Shown here piece by piece: positions 34,744 through 44,229 of a stretch of DNA of 64,000 nucleotides; positions within the stretch are counted from its first letter, which is position 1, and each line of letters opens with the position of its first letter. The stretch comes from Bacillota bacterium. Its GTDB lineage: Bacteria > Bacillota > Clostridia > Lachnospirales > Lachnospiraceae. Below the pieces are notes generated by a model. That model searched no databases. It worked only from the letters and a program-made list of their open reading frames with translations, and had not been told where the DNA came from. The stretch covers positions 1 to 64,000 of the forward strand of contig JAEZWQ010000047.1 in assembly GCA_023420085.1 (NCBI GenBank). Direction: 5' to 3'. Both the position numbers and the translations under genes were made by a program.

Positions 34744-36089
34744 TTATTTATTAGCTCATGTATTTCTTTAATACCCCTGAGCTTTACTCCTTCAATATTT
34801 TTTGTGCTATTTAAATTTGCTTCTGGTAGATATATGTATTTATATCCAAGTTTTTTAGCTTCATTTATTCTAGTTATTACATTACTTACTGTCCTAACTT
34901 CACCGACTAATCCAACTTCACCTATGGCCATAACTTCATTTCCAAAAGGCTTATTATAGTAACTTGATAATATTGCTAGGACTATTGGTAAATCTACAGA
35001 TGTATCTTGAATTTTTATACCACCTACAACATTTATATAAACATCATATTCAGAAAGATTAATTTTAAGCCTTTTTTCTATTACAGCTATCAATAAATTC
35101 ACTCTATTATAATCAATACCTACTGCTGTTCTTCTTGGTATACCAAAAGAAGTCTTTGTTACAAGAGCTTGAATTTCAACTAAAATTGCCCTAGTCCCCT
35201 CTTGTACTGAGGTGATTATTGAACCAGCTGCCCCAACAGGTCTTCCCTGTAGCATCAATTCTGAAGGATTTTTTACTTCCTTCAATCCTTTGTCAGTCAT
35301 ATCAAATATACCAACCTCATTTGTTGCGCCAAATCTATTTTTAATTCCTCGCAACATACGATATGTATCATATTTTTCTCCCTCAAAATATAATACTGTA
35401 TCAACCATATGTTCTAAAAGTTTTGGTCCAGCAACGGTTCCATCTTTAGTAACATGTCCAATAATTATTGTATTAATATTATTATTTTTTGCAAGCTTCA
35501 TCAGAATGGACGTTGACTCTTTGACTTGTGATACACTTCCAGGGATAGATGATATATCTGGATTTGACATTGTTTGTATAGAATCAATTATTAATAAATT
35601 AGGATTGATTTTCTTTGCAAGTTCAACTATTGTATCTAAATTAGTTTCATTTAATAATAAAAAATTATCATTAAATGATCCGATTCGTTCACTCCTTAGC
35701 TTTATTTGGCTTTCAGATTCTTCTCCTGAAATATACAATACTTTGTATCCATTATCACTTATATTTTTGCATATCTGTAGTATAATGGTAGATTTACCAA
35801 TACCAGGATCTCCTCCTAGTAAAATGAGTGATCCTTTCACCAAGCCTCCTCCGAGAACTCTATCAAATTCATTGATTCCAACAGATATTCTATCCTCTGT
35901 TTTAACGTCAATAGAATTAATTGTTTTTGGATCAATTGCTAGATTATTAATACTGTTGTCTTTCTTTAAAAAGGACTTAGGTACTTCTTTTATACTGCCC
36001 CATGAATTACACGAAGGACATTTTCCTAGCCATTTGCTAGATTCATATCCGCATTCAGTACAATAATATATTTCTTTCTTATTTGCCAT
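34740..36089 (-). CDS. radA: DNA repair protein RadA (Sms)
   Basis: Helicase/RecA-like protein promoting branch migration in recombination. The 449-residue protein has an N-terminal C4 zinc finger (CTECGYESSKWLGKCPSC, 10-27), Walker A GGDPGIGKS, the RadA-specific KNRFG motif (IKNRFGATNEVG), and a C-terminal Lon-like domain. Length is typical. It overlaps the small upstream gene by 11 bases. The clpC-x-radA neighbourhood resembles the B. subtilis ctsR-mcsA-mcsB-clpC-radA operon. Confidence 0.96.
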   Translation of the reverse strand: MANKKEIYYCTECGYESSKWLGKCPSCNSWGSIKEVPKSFLKKDNSINNLAIDPKTINSIDVKTEDRISVGINEFDRVLGGGLVKGSLILLGGDPGIGKSTIILQICKNISDNGYKVLYISGEESESQIKLRSERIGSFNDNFLLLNETNLDTIVELAKKINPNLLIIDSIQTMSNPDISSIPGSVSQVKESTSILMKLAKNNNINTIIIGHVTKDGTVAGPKLLEHMVDTVLYFEGEKYDTYRMLRGIKNRFGATNEVGIFDMTDKGLKEVKNPSELMLQGRPVGAAGSIITSVQEGTRAILVEIQALVTKTSFGIPRRTAVGIDYNRVNLLIAVIEKRLKINLSEYDVYINVVGGIKIQDTSVDLPIVLAILSSYYNKPFGNEVMAIGEVGLVGEVRTVSNVITRINEAKKLGYKYIYLPEANLNSTKNIEGVKLRGIKEIHELINK

Positions 36090-36471
36090 TTTTATCTACT
36101 CTTATTTTCACAAAATTATTATTAGATATTACATTAATATTTAATTTACCTCCAGTAAGTGTGACATCATTTTTATATTCATTATTATCAATGTATAGGT
36201 TAAACTTAATTCCATCTTCAACGGCCAATATGATTGATGCTTCTCCCTCAGCAGATACTTCAAATTCAATATAATCAGAGCTATCTATAAAATTTTTTAC
36301 AGCTGTACCAGGTACAGATTCATAGACTAATACATCATTCTTTTCTAATCTAGTTAGTGCATTATGTGTTTTTATATAGTAGATATCTCCAAGAAATTCA
36401 ATTGATTCTTTTAACTTTTCTTTAATATTATAGTTTCCAAAATTAATTTTATCTTTATTAATTTCAATCAT
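36079..36471 (-). CDS. Conserved small protein of unknown function between clpC and radA
   Basis: A 130-residue soluble protein with no signal peptide or membrane segment. It seems mostly beta: INFGNYNIKEKLK, DIYYIKTH, LTRLEKNDVLVYESVPGTAV, then strands EFEVSAEGEASIILAV and a C-terminal GGKLNINV. I recall similar short proteins in Lachnospiraceae-type genomes, sometimes labelled endosialidase, with the shared VYESVPGTAV core; that label has no catalytic support here. AGGAGATAGT precedes the ATG and the end overlaps radA, so it is a genuine expressed gene. Function unknown. Confidence 0.75.
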   Translation of the reverse strand: MIEINKDKINFGNYNIKEKLKESIEFLGDIYYIKTHNALTRLEKNDVLVYESVPGTAVKNFIDSSDYIEFEVSAEGEASIILAVEDGIKFNLYIDNNEYKNDVTLTGGKLNINVISNNNFVKIRVDKNGK

Positions 36472-36479
36472 ACTATCTC

Positions 36480-38894
36480 CTATTTAATTATTATATTGTT
36501 ATTAGATACATTAATTTTAATTTCTTTTGTTTTTTTATGATTAAGTAAATACTCTGCTATCTTATCCTGAATATTTATTTCAATAATTTTTCTCAAAGGT
36601 CTAGCACCTTCCTTAGAGTCTTTATATTTTTCTATTAATAAATTAATAACATTTTTAGAATAAGTTAGGTTAATGTCTAATTCATCTTTCAATTTTATTT
36701 GAAGATTGTTTAAAAGGCTTAGTAGTATTTTCTTTATACTATCTTTGGTTAAATCGTTAAAAATAATTATTGAATCGATTCTATTTAAAAATTCAGGCTT
36801 AAATCTTTTTTTAATCTCACTCCTAATTATTTTCTCGTCGTTATTTTCATTACTTTCACCAAAGCCAAGTGTTCCCTTATTTATAATCTTACTTACACCA
36901 ATATTTGATGTCATAATAATAATTGTATTTCTAAAATTAATATCTCTACCACTTGAATCTGTTAACTTACCCTCATCTAGTATTCTTAATAAGATATTAA
37001 ATACTTCAGGATGTGCCTTTTCAACTTCATCAAATAAAATTATAGAATAAGGTTTTTTTCTTATTTTTTCTGTTAATTGACCTTTTTCATTATATCCAAC
37101 ATACCCAGGAGGGGAACCAATTAATTTAGATATTGAGTGTGGTTCCATATACTCACTCATATCTATTGTAATAAGGCTATTTTCATTATTAAATAATTCT
37201 TTAGATAAAACCTTTGCAAAATAAGTCTTACCTACTCCTGGTTTTCCACATATTAGAAATGAACCAATTGGTCTTTTTGTATCTCCAACTCCTACACTAT
37301 TTCTTTTGATATATTTAATAATATCATCAATCTTATCATCTTGTCCAAAAATTTGTTTCTTTATTTTCTTATCAAGTTTTTTTATGTTATCCATATTGGA
37401 AATTTTAATGTTATTTACAGGTATTCCAGTCCATTTATTTAATACATTGAGAACTGTTATTTCGTCTAGGGTAGACTTTGGTTTATTTATTTCAATATTA
37501 TCGTTCGTAGATTCATTTATATATTTATTAAGTTCTGATCTAAATACTTCATTCCAATAATGAGTATTTTTTACTCTAGTTCTATTAGTAGTTATATTAT
37601 CTTGTTTATTTAATACTTGACTAATACTTTTTTTAGTTATATTTTTCATAGAACAAGATTCATCAAGCAAATCAATTGCTTTATCGGGCATAAACCTGTC
37701 ATTAATGTATCTATCTGCTAATAATACAATTTTTTTTATGACATCATTTGGTATCTTAATATTATGATGTTTTTCATATATATATTTATTTTCAGTTAGT
37801 ATATTAATTGTTTCTTCATTAGTAGGTTCTTTAACTTGTAGTGGCTTAAAACGTCTTTCTAGTGCTCCATCTTTCTCTATATATTTTTTATATTCAGCTG
37901 AAGTTGTTGCACCTATAATTTGAATATCACCCCTTGCTAAAGCTGGCTTTAGAATATTAGCAGCATCTAAACTTGAGTCAGATGCACTTCCAGTACCTGC
38001 AATATTATGTAATTCATCAATGAATAGTATAACATCATCATTTGCAGTTGCTTCTTTTATAATATTTTTAAGTCTTTCTTCAAATTCTCCTCTATACTTT
38101 GTACCAGCTATTACATTTCCCATATCTATTGAATATATGATTTTATTTTCTAATGCTGATGGAACCTGATTCTTAATAATTTTTAAAGCTAGTCCTTCTA
38201 CAATAGCAGTTTTACCAACACCTGGCTCTCCTATTAAACAGACGTTATTCTTATTTTTTCTTGTCAGTATACTAGCCATAATATCTATTTCTTCATTTCG
38301 CCCAATTACATCTGAATACTTGCCTTCAAGTGCAAGTTTATTCATATTTACACATAGATCATCTAGGCTTTTATGTAACTTACTATCATCATTAAGATCT
38401 TCATCAGTTTGGTTATAATAATTATTTTCAAGATTTTCTCTTAATTCATCAGCATATTTATTATTTTTATATTGAGATAAAATTTCATAAATAATTTTAT
38501 CTGGATCAATATTAAGTTGATTAAATAAATTTTTTGTATAAGAGTTTAAATAACTTAGTATACTAAGCAATACATGGTCAGACTTTAAATGATTACATTC
38601 AAACTTTTCTACTAGTAATTGACTTTCATACATTATAACTTCTGCAAGAGGTGAATATGTGCATTCTTCAGAATATTTAAGAGTTGTCATATACTTAGGT
38701 TCATATGGTTTAATTGTAGTCATATTGATCCCATATAATTCTAGTATTTCAGATGCATATGAGTCTTTAAGACTTATCAAAGCTACTAATAAATCATAGC
38801 TAGTGATTACATTTCGATTATTATCTTTAACATATTCTTTGGCGATATCAAATAGTATATCAGATAATTCCTTTTGTATATTATTATTGTTCAT
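36480..38894 (-). CDS. clpC: ClpC-type AAA+ unfoldase (ATP-dependent Clp protease ATPase)
   Basis: A roughly 804-residue Hsp100 protein. It has an N-terminal Clp_N double repeat (about 5-145), D1 ATPase with GEPGVGKT (about 222-229), a short middle region (about 425-480) with no clear UVR motif, D2 ATPase with GKPGVGKT (about 550-557) and a C-terminal D2-small domain. LGFGES late in D2 could be the ClpP-docking LGF loop, which favours ClpC/ClpA over ClpB. The ATG at 38894 (weak GAAGAA site) overlaps the GntR end by 11 bases; in-frame ATGs at 38909 and 38918 are alternatives. The expected ctsR-mcsA-mcsB genes are not adjacent. Confidence 0.88.
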   Translation of the reverse strand: MNNNNIQKELSDILFDIAKEYVKDNNRNVITSYDLLVALISLKDSYASEILELYGINMTTIKPYEPKYMTTLKYSEECTYSPLAEVIMYESQLLVEKFECNHLKSDHVLLSILSYLNSYTKNLFNQLNIDPDKIIYEILSQYKNNKYADELRENLENNYYNQTDEDLNDDSKLHKSLDDLCVNMNKLALEGKYSDVIGRNEEIDIMASILTRKNKNNVCLIGEPGVGKTAIVEGLALKIIKNQVPSALENKIIYSIDMGNVIAGTKYRGEFEERLKNIIKEATANDDVILFIDELHNIAGTGSASDSSLDAANILKPALARGDIQIIGATTSAEYKKYIEKDGALERRFKPLQVKEPTNEETINILTENKYIYEKHHNIKIPNDVIKKIVLLADRYINDRFMPDKAIDLLDESCSMKNITKKSISQVLNKQDNITTNRTRVKNTHYWNEVFRSELNKYINESTNDNIEINKPKSTLDEITVLNVLNKWTGIPVNNIKISNMDNIKKLDKKIKKQIFGQDDKIDDIIKYIKRNSVGVGDTKRPIGSFLICGKPGVGKTYFAKVLSKELFNNENSLITIDMSEYMEPHSISKLIGSPPGYVGYNEKGQLTEKIRKKPYSIILFDEVEKAHPEVFNILLRILDEGKLTDSSGRDINFRNTIIIMTSNIGVSKIINKGTLGFGESNENNDEKIIRSEIKKRFKPEFLNRIDSIIIFNDLTKDSIKKILLSLLNNLQIKLKDELDINLTYSKNVINLLIEKYKDSKEGARPLRKIIEINIQDKIAEYLLNHKKTKEIKINVSNNNIIIK

Positions 38895-39270
38895 GTAGTT
38901 CTTCTTCATAACTGTCATAAAGTCTATCTATAAGAGTATGAATCTCCTCTCTTCCGATATTTTTACAAAAAGCTTTAGCAAGAATTAGATTAATTGCATT
39001 ATAAATTTCAACTCTGTCTTGGGTTTTATCAATATTAATTTTGACTACAGCACCATTTCTCCTGTCTAGACTTAAAAAACCCTCTGATCGTAATAATGAA
39101 TATGCCTTATTTACTGTATGCATGTTTATACCTACATCATCAGCCATTTTTCTTACTGATGGGAGTGCATCACCTAATTTAATTTTTCTATTTGCAATAC
39201 CAATAATAATTTGATTTCTAATTTGCAAATATATAGCTTCATCACTATCAAAATCAATTTTTATATACAT
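38884..39270 (-). CDS. GntR-family (YtrA-type) transcriptional regulator
   Basis: A 128-residue regulator with an N-terminal winged helix: AIYLQIRNQIIIGIA, LPSVRKMADDVGINMHTVNKAY (recognition helix) and GFLSLDRRNGAVV (wing). The short helical C-terminus (about 80-128) marks the YtrA subfamily, which lacks a large effector domain and usually represses its own operon with an ABC transporter. No ABC transporter is adjacent here; it lies between a GNAT gene and clpC. Its ATG immediately follows the GNAT stop. Confidence 0.88.
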   Translation of the reverse strand: MYIKIDFDSDEAIYLQIRNQIIIGIANRKIKLGDALPSVRKMADDVGINMHTVNKAYSLLRSEGFLSLDRRNGAVVKINIDKTQDRVEIYNAINLILAKAFCKNIGREEIHTLIDRLYDSYEEELHEQ

Positions 39271-39714
39271 TTATATCACATCCTTTACCATCTGTTTATA
39301 GTTAAGTAAGTTAAAACCTAATTTATTGTATAATTTTATTGCTTTAATATTACTTTCAGTAACTTCTAACCTATATCTTTTTGCTCTATGATTTTTAAAA
39401 ATAAAATCAAAATATTTTTTACCGATACCTAACCCTCTATAATTGCTATCAATATATAAATCCTCAAAAAGAATCTGAATTCCGCCTATTTCAGTGCAAT
39501 AAGATTGACTTAAAAATCCAAACCCAACTACCTTATCATTATCCATAATTTGATACCCAAATAATGGATACTTATCAGTATTAGCGTCATTAAGGGTTGC
39601 AATATAAATTTCTTCATCTAAACTATGATCAACAGCGTCACTATTATACATTTCTCTCATTAGTTTTAGGATGGTTTTTTTATTCTTATTTTCAATTTTT
39701 TCTATTGTTATCAT
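39271..39714 (-). CDS. GNAT-family N-acetyltransferase
   Basis: A 147-residue acetyltransferase fold. The acetyl-CoA-binding motif A is DLYIDSNYRGLGIGKKYFDF (about 87-106, RxxGxG/A type), followed by YRLEVTESNIKAIKLYNKLGF (motif B). The substrate is not evident; ribosomal, antibiotic or small-molecule amines are all possible. Its start lies inside the upstream aminotransferase gene (23-base overlap), so it may modify a product related to that enzyme, which is inference. Confidence 0.85.
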   Translation of the reverse strand: MITIEKIENKNKKTILKLMREMYNSDAVDHSLDEEIYIATLNDANTDKYPLFGYQIMDNDKVVGFGFLSQSYCTEIGGIQILFEDLYIDSNYRGLGIGKKYFDFIFKNHRAKRYRLEVTESNIKAIKLYNKLGFNLLNYKQMVKDVI

Positions 39715-40870
39715 TATAATATCTCCATAATTGTATAAATGATTCTTTTGATTTTACAATGGTATCATTATTAACACAATAAGAAATTCTTGCATATCCC
39801 TTGCAACCAAAACTGCTTGAAGGCACAATTAATAAATTATATTTCTTTGCGTTATCACAAAATACGATATCATCTTCTTCGAGTGATTTAAGAAATAAAT
39901 AAAATGCACCTTCTGGTTCAATATATTCATATCCAATTTCATCAAGAATTTCCTTAAGTACTTTCATATTTTTTTTATATAATTCAATATCAGTTAATAA
40001 ATTTGGATTTAATCCTATAGCTTTTTGAAATAAGCTTGGAGCATTAACAAACCCTAAAATTCTATTTGCTGTTTTAAGTCCTATTCTTAAATTTTCAACA
40101 TCATAGATTTTTTCGGAAAATAATACATATCCAACCCTTTCGCCAGGAATAGCTAAACTTTTTGAATATGAATAACAAATAATTGAATTATCATATATAT
40201 TTGTGATAGGAACATATGATTTGTTAGCTGTGTAAATTATTTCTCTATATGGCTCATCAGATATTAAATATATAGTATGATTAGCATTTTTTAGTATATC
40301 TGCAATATCTATTAATAATTTTTCTGAATAAACAACACCTGTCGGATTATTTGGAGTATTAATTATAACAGCCTTAGTTTTATCTGTTATTTTACTTCTA
40401 AAATCATCAATATTTGGCATAAAGTTATTATCAGTTTCACAAATAACTAACTTACCACCATGATTATCGATATAGAATGTATATTCTCCAAAAAATGGAC
40501 TAAAAACAATAACTTCATCATCCTTATTTAGTAATGTTTTTAATATAATATTTAACCCTCCAGCGGCACCAACAGTCATTATCATATTTAGTGGGTTTAA
40601 ATTGGTATTATATCTACTATTATATTCATTAACAATATTTTTTCTAACTTCATAATAACCAGCATTATCCATATACGAATGATTAGTATTTAATATAATA
40701 TCATGTATGGTATTTAATAGTTGTGCAGGTACATTAGTGGCAGGATTACCTATACTGAAATCATATACATTATCATCACCATAAATTTTTTTAAGTTCCC
40801 TACCTTCATCAAACATCTTTCTTATAGTAGAACCATTTTTTACATGATATAACATTTTATCAGATATCAT
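39692..40870 (-). CDS. PLP-dependent aminotransferase (fold type I)
   Basis: A 392-residue class I/II aminotransferase: FSIGNPATNVPA, NHSYMDNAGYYEVRKNI, INTPNNPTGVVYS, SDEPYREI, and the PLP-lysine motif CYSYSKSLAIPGERVGY. It belongs to the aspartate/aromatic aminotransferase group; exact substrate is not predictable. AAGGAG lies before the ATG. It overlaps clcA (11 bases) and the GNAT gene. This is the second aminotransferase in the window, distinct from that at 20976-22184. Confidence 0.9.
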   Translation of the reverse strand: MISDKMLYHVKNGSTIRKMFDEGRELKKIYGDDNVYDFSIGNPATNVPAQLLNTIHDIILNTNHSYMDNAGYYEVRKNIVNEYNSRYNTNLNPLNMIMTVGAAGGLNIILKTLLNKDDEVIVFSPFFGEYTFYIDNHGGKLVICETDNNFMPNIDDFRSKITDKTKAVIINTPNNPTGVVYSEKLLIDIADILKNANHTIYLISDEPYREIIYTANKSYVPITNIYDNSIICYSYSKSLAIPGERVGYVLFSEKIYDVENLRIGLKTANRILGFVNAPSLFQKAIGLNPNLLTDIELYKKNMKVLKEILDEIGYEYIEPEGAFYLFLKSLEEDDIVFCDNAKKYNLLIVPSSSFGCKGYARISYCVNNDTIVKSKESFIQLWRYYNDNNRKN

Positions 40871-42413
40871 CTAATAGCTCCTTTTCTGTTAAACATAAAC
40901 GTGTTATCAAATCATAGTCATTTATAAATTCATTTTCATTAAGTAGAATTTCTAAATTATCTCCACTTCTAAGTTTTGTAGAACCCTTTGGTAATACTTC
41001 ATCTACTCCTCTATCAATACTAACGATTAAACAGTTGCTTGGCCATTTAATTTCTGATATTTTTTTATTATCAATGAATGAACCTGGTTGAACAACTGCA
41101 TTAATCAATATTTTTTTAGAAGTATTTTGTTTTATTATTTCATTTTTCTTTAATAAATTTTCAAGCAGATATTCATATATTGGTACAAGACTAATATAGT
41201 TTGTAAAGGCATATGCTATAAGACATACTAATGATAATGGTAAAAGGTATGTTAAGTTACCAGTCATTTCAAAAATTAATATTATTGCTGTCAATGGAGC
41301 TCTAACAATAGCTGTAAGTAACCCTGCCATTGAAAGAATAATAAATAAATCTATCATATCAGGAGCTAAAACTTTACCAAATATTGAGCCTAAGCTTGCA
41401 CCTAAAACTAAAATTGGAAAAAATATTCCTCCTGCAACTCCTGATGTAAAGGAAAGCATAGAAAATATTAGCTTAACTATAAAAAATAATAATAATACAA
41501 AAAGTGTTGGTTTTTGCTTTATTATAAAATCAATAAGATAGTTACCACCACCAATTACTTGAGGACAAATAAATAATAAAATAGCTCCTAAAATAAATGG
41601 AATAATTGGTCTAAAGTATATAGGTAAAGCTAATTTATCATACATATTATTAAATAATTTCATTAAATTAGTGTAAATAACAGCTATTATTGATAATATA
41701 ATTCCTAATAAAGCTATCCACCAATATTTATTAAAAGGGATGTGTATATTATTGATGTTTAATGAAAATATTGTATCCTTACCATAAAATAGTTTTGCTG
41801 TATAATCAGCAATTACAGTTGCTGTTAATGTTGTAATCAATAGTTTTTTTGAAACATGCTTATGTATCTCTTCAATTGCAAACATTACACCAGCAACTGG
41901 AGCATTAAATGCTGCAGCAAGACCTGCACTTGCACCACAACTAAGTAAAAAACGCTCTGTTGTTTTATTTCTTGATAAAATTTTTGATACCAATTTTCCA
42001 GACATGGCACCGATTTGAATTGATGGGCCTTCTCTACCTAAAGAAAGTCCACCAAATGCACATCCTAATCCTCCTAATATCTTGGCTAATAATATCTTTA
42101 TAGGATTTTGATTGATATATCCTTTAATTTCTGCTTCAACCTGCGGAATACCACTTCCACCACTGAATTTTTCCCAATTTCGTAGTAATCCTACTATTAT
42201 ACTCATGGCTATAATTAATATAAAAAATATGACAATATATAATTTATTTTCAAGTAAAATATTCCTTAATATTGGTAGTAAATCTTCTACCTTATGAAGC
42301 AAATATCTGTATAATATAACAATTAATCCTGCAAATAGTCCAACTAAAATAGCCTCCCCAATCAATTTAATATCATCTATTTTATCTAATTTTGATTTTA
42401 TTTTGTCAGACAT
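40860..42413 (-). CDS. ClC-family chloride channel/antiporter with C-terminal TrkA_C-type domain
   Basis: A 517-residue ClC protein. Selectivity-filter motifs are present: GSGIPQVEAE (GSGIP, about 84-93), GREGPSIQIG with the gating glutamate (about 126-135), a GVAGGIFFP segment (the third filter motif) and a tyrosine-containing NYISLVPIYEYL late segment. About residues 435-510 (GSFIDNKKISEI to LRSGDNLEILL) form a soluble TrkA_C-like domain that may sense nucleotides or ions. It probably exchanges Cl- or F- for protons. Two bases separate it from uvrC. Confidence 0.92.
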   Translation of the reverse strand: MSDKIKSKLDKIDDIKLIGEAILVGLFAGLIVILYRYLLHKVEDLLPILRNILLENKLYIVIFFILIIAMSIIVGLLRNWEKFSGGSGIPQVEAEIKGYINQNPIKILLAKILGGLGCAFGGLSLGREGPSIQIGAMSGKLVSKILSRNKTTERFLLSCGASAGLAAAFNAPVAGVMFAIEEIHKHVSKKLLITTLTATVIADYTAKLFYGKDTIFSLNINNIHIPFNKYWWIALLGIILSIIAVIYTNLMKLFNNMYDKLALPIYFRPIIPFILGAILLFICPQVIGGGNYLIDFIIKQKPTLFVLLLFFIVKLIFSMLSFTSGVAGGIFFPILVLGASLGSIFGKVLAPDMIDLFIILSMAGLLTAIVRAPLTAIILIFEMTGNLTYLLPLSLVCLIAYAFTNYISLVPIYEYLLENLLKKNEIIKQNTSKKILINAVVQPGSFIDNKKISEIKWPSNCLIVSIDRGVDEVLPKGSTKLRSGDNLEILLNENEFINDYDLITRLCLTEKELLDDI

Positions 42414-42414
42414 A

Positions 42415-44229
42415 TTACCTCCAATTGTTTAACTTATGTAGAATATTATTTGCAAGTTTTTCATTAATTCCCTTAATTGATACTAGATCTGTAATACTTG
42501 CATTTTTTATATTATCAATTGTTTTAAATTTATTTAATAGAGCTAATTTCTTTACTTTTCCAATACCATCAATATCATCAAGTATGGATTTTGTCACATT
42601 GTTTTCTCTTATGCTTCTATGGAATGTAATTGCATATCTATGAACTTCTTCTTGAATTGAAGCGACAAATCTATAAATATTTGTATTTCTATCAAGCTTT
42701 ATTTTGCATTCTCTATTTATAAGACCATCTGTTCTATGTCTATCGTCTTTATACATTCCCCATACTTCAATAGACATCCCCATACTATCGATAACATCAG
42801 TAACCGCATTTATCTGATTTATACCACCATCTATTAAAATTAAATCGGGATAGTTTCCATATTTTAATCGCCTTGAAATTACTTCAGTAAGTGAACCTAC
42901 ATCATTTGCACCATGGATAGTTTTTATTTTAAATCTTCTATATTCGTGACGATCTTTCTTACCATCTGTATAAACAACCATGGCACCTACAGAGTCAACT
43001 CCTTGAATATTAGAAATATCATAAGCTTCAATTCTAGAAGGTATTTCATCAAGTGCTAATATGCGCTTAATTTCTTCTAGAACATAGATGTTAGTTTTTT
43101 CTTTTTTATATTTAGGCTTAACAAATTTATTAAGATATTCTATAGCATTTTTTTTGACTAAATTTATAAGCTCGTACTTTTCTCCTCTTTTAGGCACCGT
43201 TATGGTAACATTATGACCAGATATAGAGATAAGCATAGATTCAATATTTTCTTTTTCATAATTAATGCATTCGACCAATATTTCATTGGGTATATATTTT
43301 TGGCTACTATAAAATTGTTTTAAAAAGTTAGATATAGAGTCTTCATTTGTCTCATCAAGTATACCTTCAAGTATAAAATTTTCTCGCCCTACTACACGAC
43401 CATTTCGTATAAAAAAAGTTTCAATACATCCAATATCACCATTACTTGCAATTGCCACAACATCTCTATCTTGAGTATTATTTGCTTTAGTTATTTTTTG
43501 TGCAGTCAAGGTTTCATCTATACTCTTTAATTTATCTCTATAATCAGCTGCATCCTCAAACCTTTGCTCATTTGCTGCTTTAATCATTTTTTCTCTTAAC
43601 TGATCAACTACCTTGTTTGACTTACCATTTAAAAAACTAATTATTTCATCAATATATTTTTTATATTCTTCTTTTGTTACTTTACCGGTACATGGTCCAA
43701 TACAATTATTAATATAATATTCTAAACAAGGCCTCATTCCATGTTTTATCGCTCTATTTATATCAATATTACAAGTTCTTATAGGATATATATTATTTAA
43801 AATATCCAATGTTATGTTAACAGCAGTTATATTAGTATATGGACCAAAATACTTTGATTTATCATTAATAATCTTTCTTACTTTTAGAACTCTAGGATAA
43901 TCTTCGTTTACAGTTATTTTTATATATGGATAAGTTTTATCATCTCTTAGTAAAATATTGTATTTTGGTCTATATTTTTTTATTAAATTACATTCAAGGA
44001 TTAAAGCCTCTAATTCATTATCAGTGATAATATATTCGAATGATATAATGTTTGAAACCATTGCTTTGACTTTACTTGAATGATTATTATACGATCTAAA
44101 ATACTGTCTGACTCTATTTTTTAATATAATTGCTTTTCCAACATAAATTATATTGTCATATCTATCTTTCATTAGATAAACACCAGGTTTGTCGGGCAGT
44201 AGTTTTAATTGTTCTTTTATATTAAACAT
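42415..44229 (-). CDS. uvrC: Excinuclease ABC subunit C
   Basis: The dual-incision nuclease of nucleotide excision repair. The 604-residue protein contains an N-terminal GIY-YIG domain (PGVYLMKDRYDNIIYVGKA), a UVR motif for UvrB interaction (about 205-240), an RNase H-like domain with AYDISNIQGVDSVGAMVV and LILIDGGINQI, and C-terminal helix-hairpin-helix motifs (SILDDIDGIGKVKKLALL). Length is typical. Its start overlaps the uvrA stop by eight bases, completing an unusual contiguous uvrB-uvrA-uvrC operon. Confidence 0.97.
   Translation of the reverse strand: MFNIKEQLKLLPDKPGVYLMKDRYDNIIYVGKAIILKNRVRQYFRSYNNHSSKVKAMVSNIISFEYIITDNELEALILECNLIKKYRPKYNILLRDDKTYPYIKITVNEDYPRVLKVRKIINDKSKYFGPYTNITAVNITLDILNNIYPIRTCNIDINRAIKHGMRPCLEYYINNCIGPCTGKVTKEEYKKYIDEIISFLNGKSNKVVDQLREKMIKAANEQRFEDAADYRDKLKSIDETLTAQKITKANNTQDRDVVAIASNGDIGCIETFFIRNGRVVGRENFILEGILDETNEDSISNFLKQFYSSQKYIPNEILVECINYEKENIESMLISISGHNVTITVPKRGEKYELINLVKKNAIEYLNKFVKPKYKKEKTNIYVLEEIKRILALDEIPSRIEAYDISNIQGVDSVGAMVVYTDGKKDRHEYRRFKIKTIHGANDVGSLTEVISRRLKYGNYPDLILIDGGINQINAVTDVIDSMGMSIEVWGMYKDDRHRTDGLINRECKIKLDRNTNIYRFVASIQEEVHRYAITFHRSIRENNVTKSILDDIDGIGKVKKLALLNKFKTIDNIKNASITDLVSIKGINEKLANNILHKLNNWR

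Noticed and set aside
36079..36471. Endosialidase annotation
   Set aside because: The 130-residue protein has no glycosidase catalytic features; the label seems to be database carry-over.
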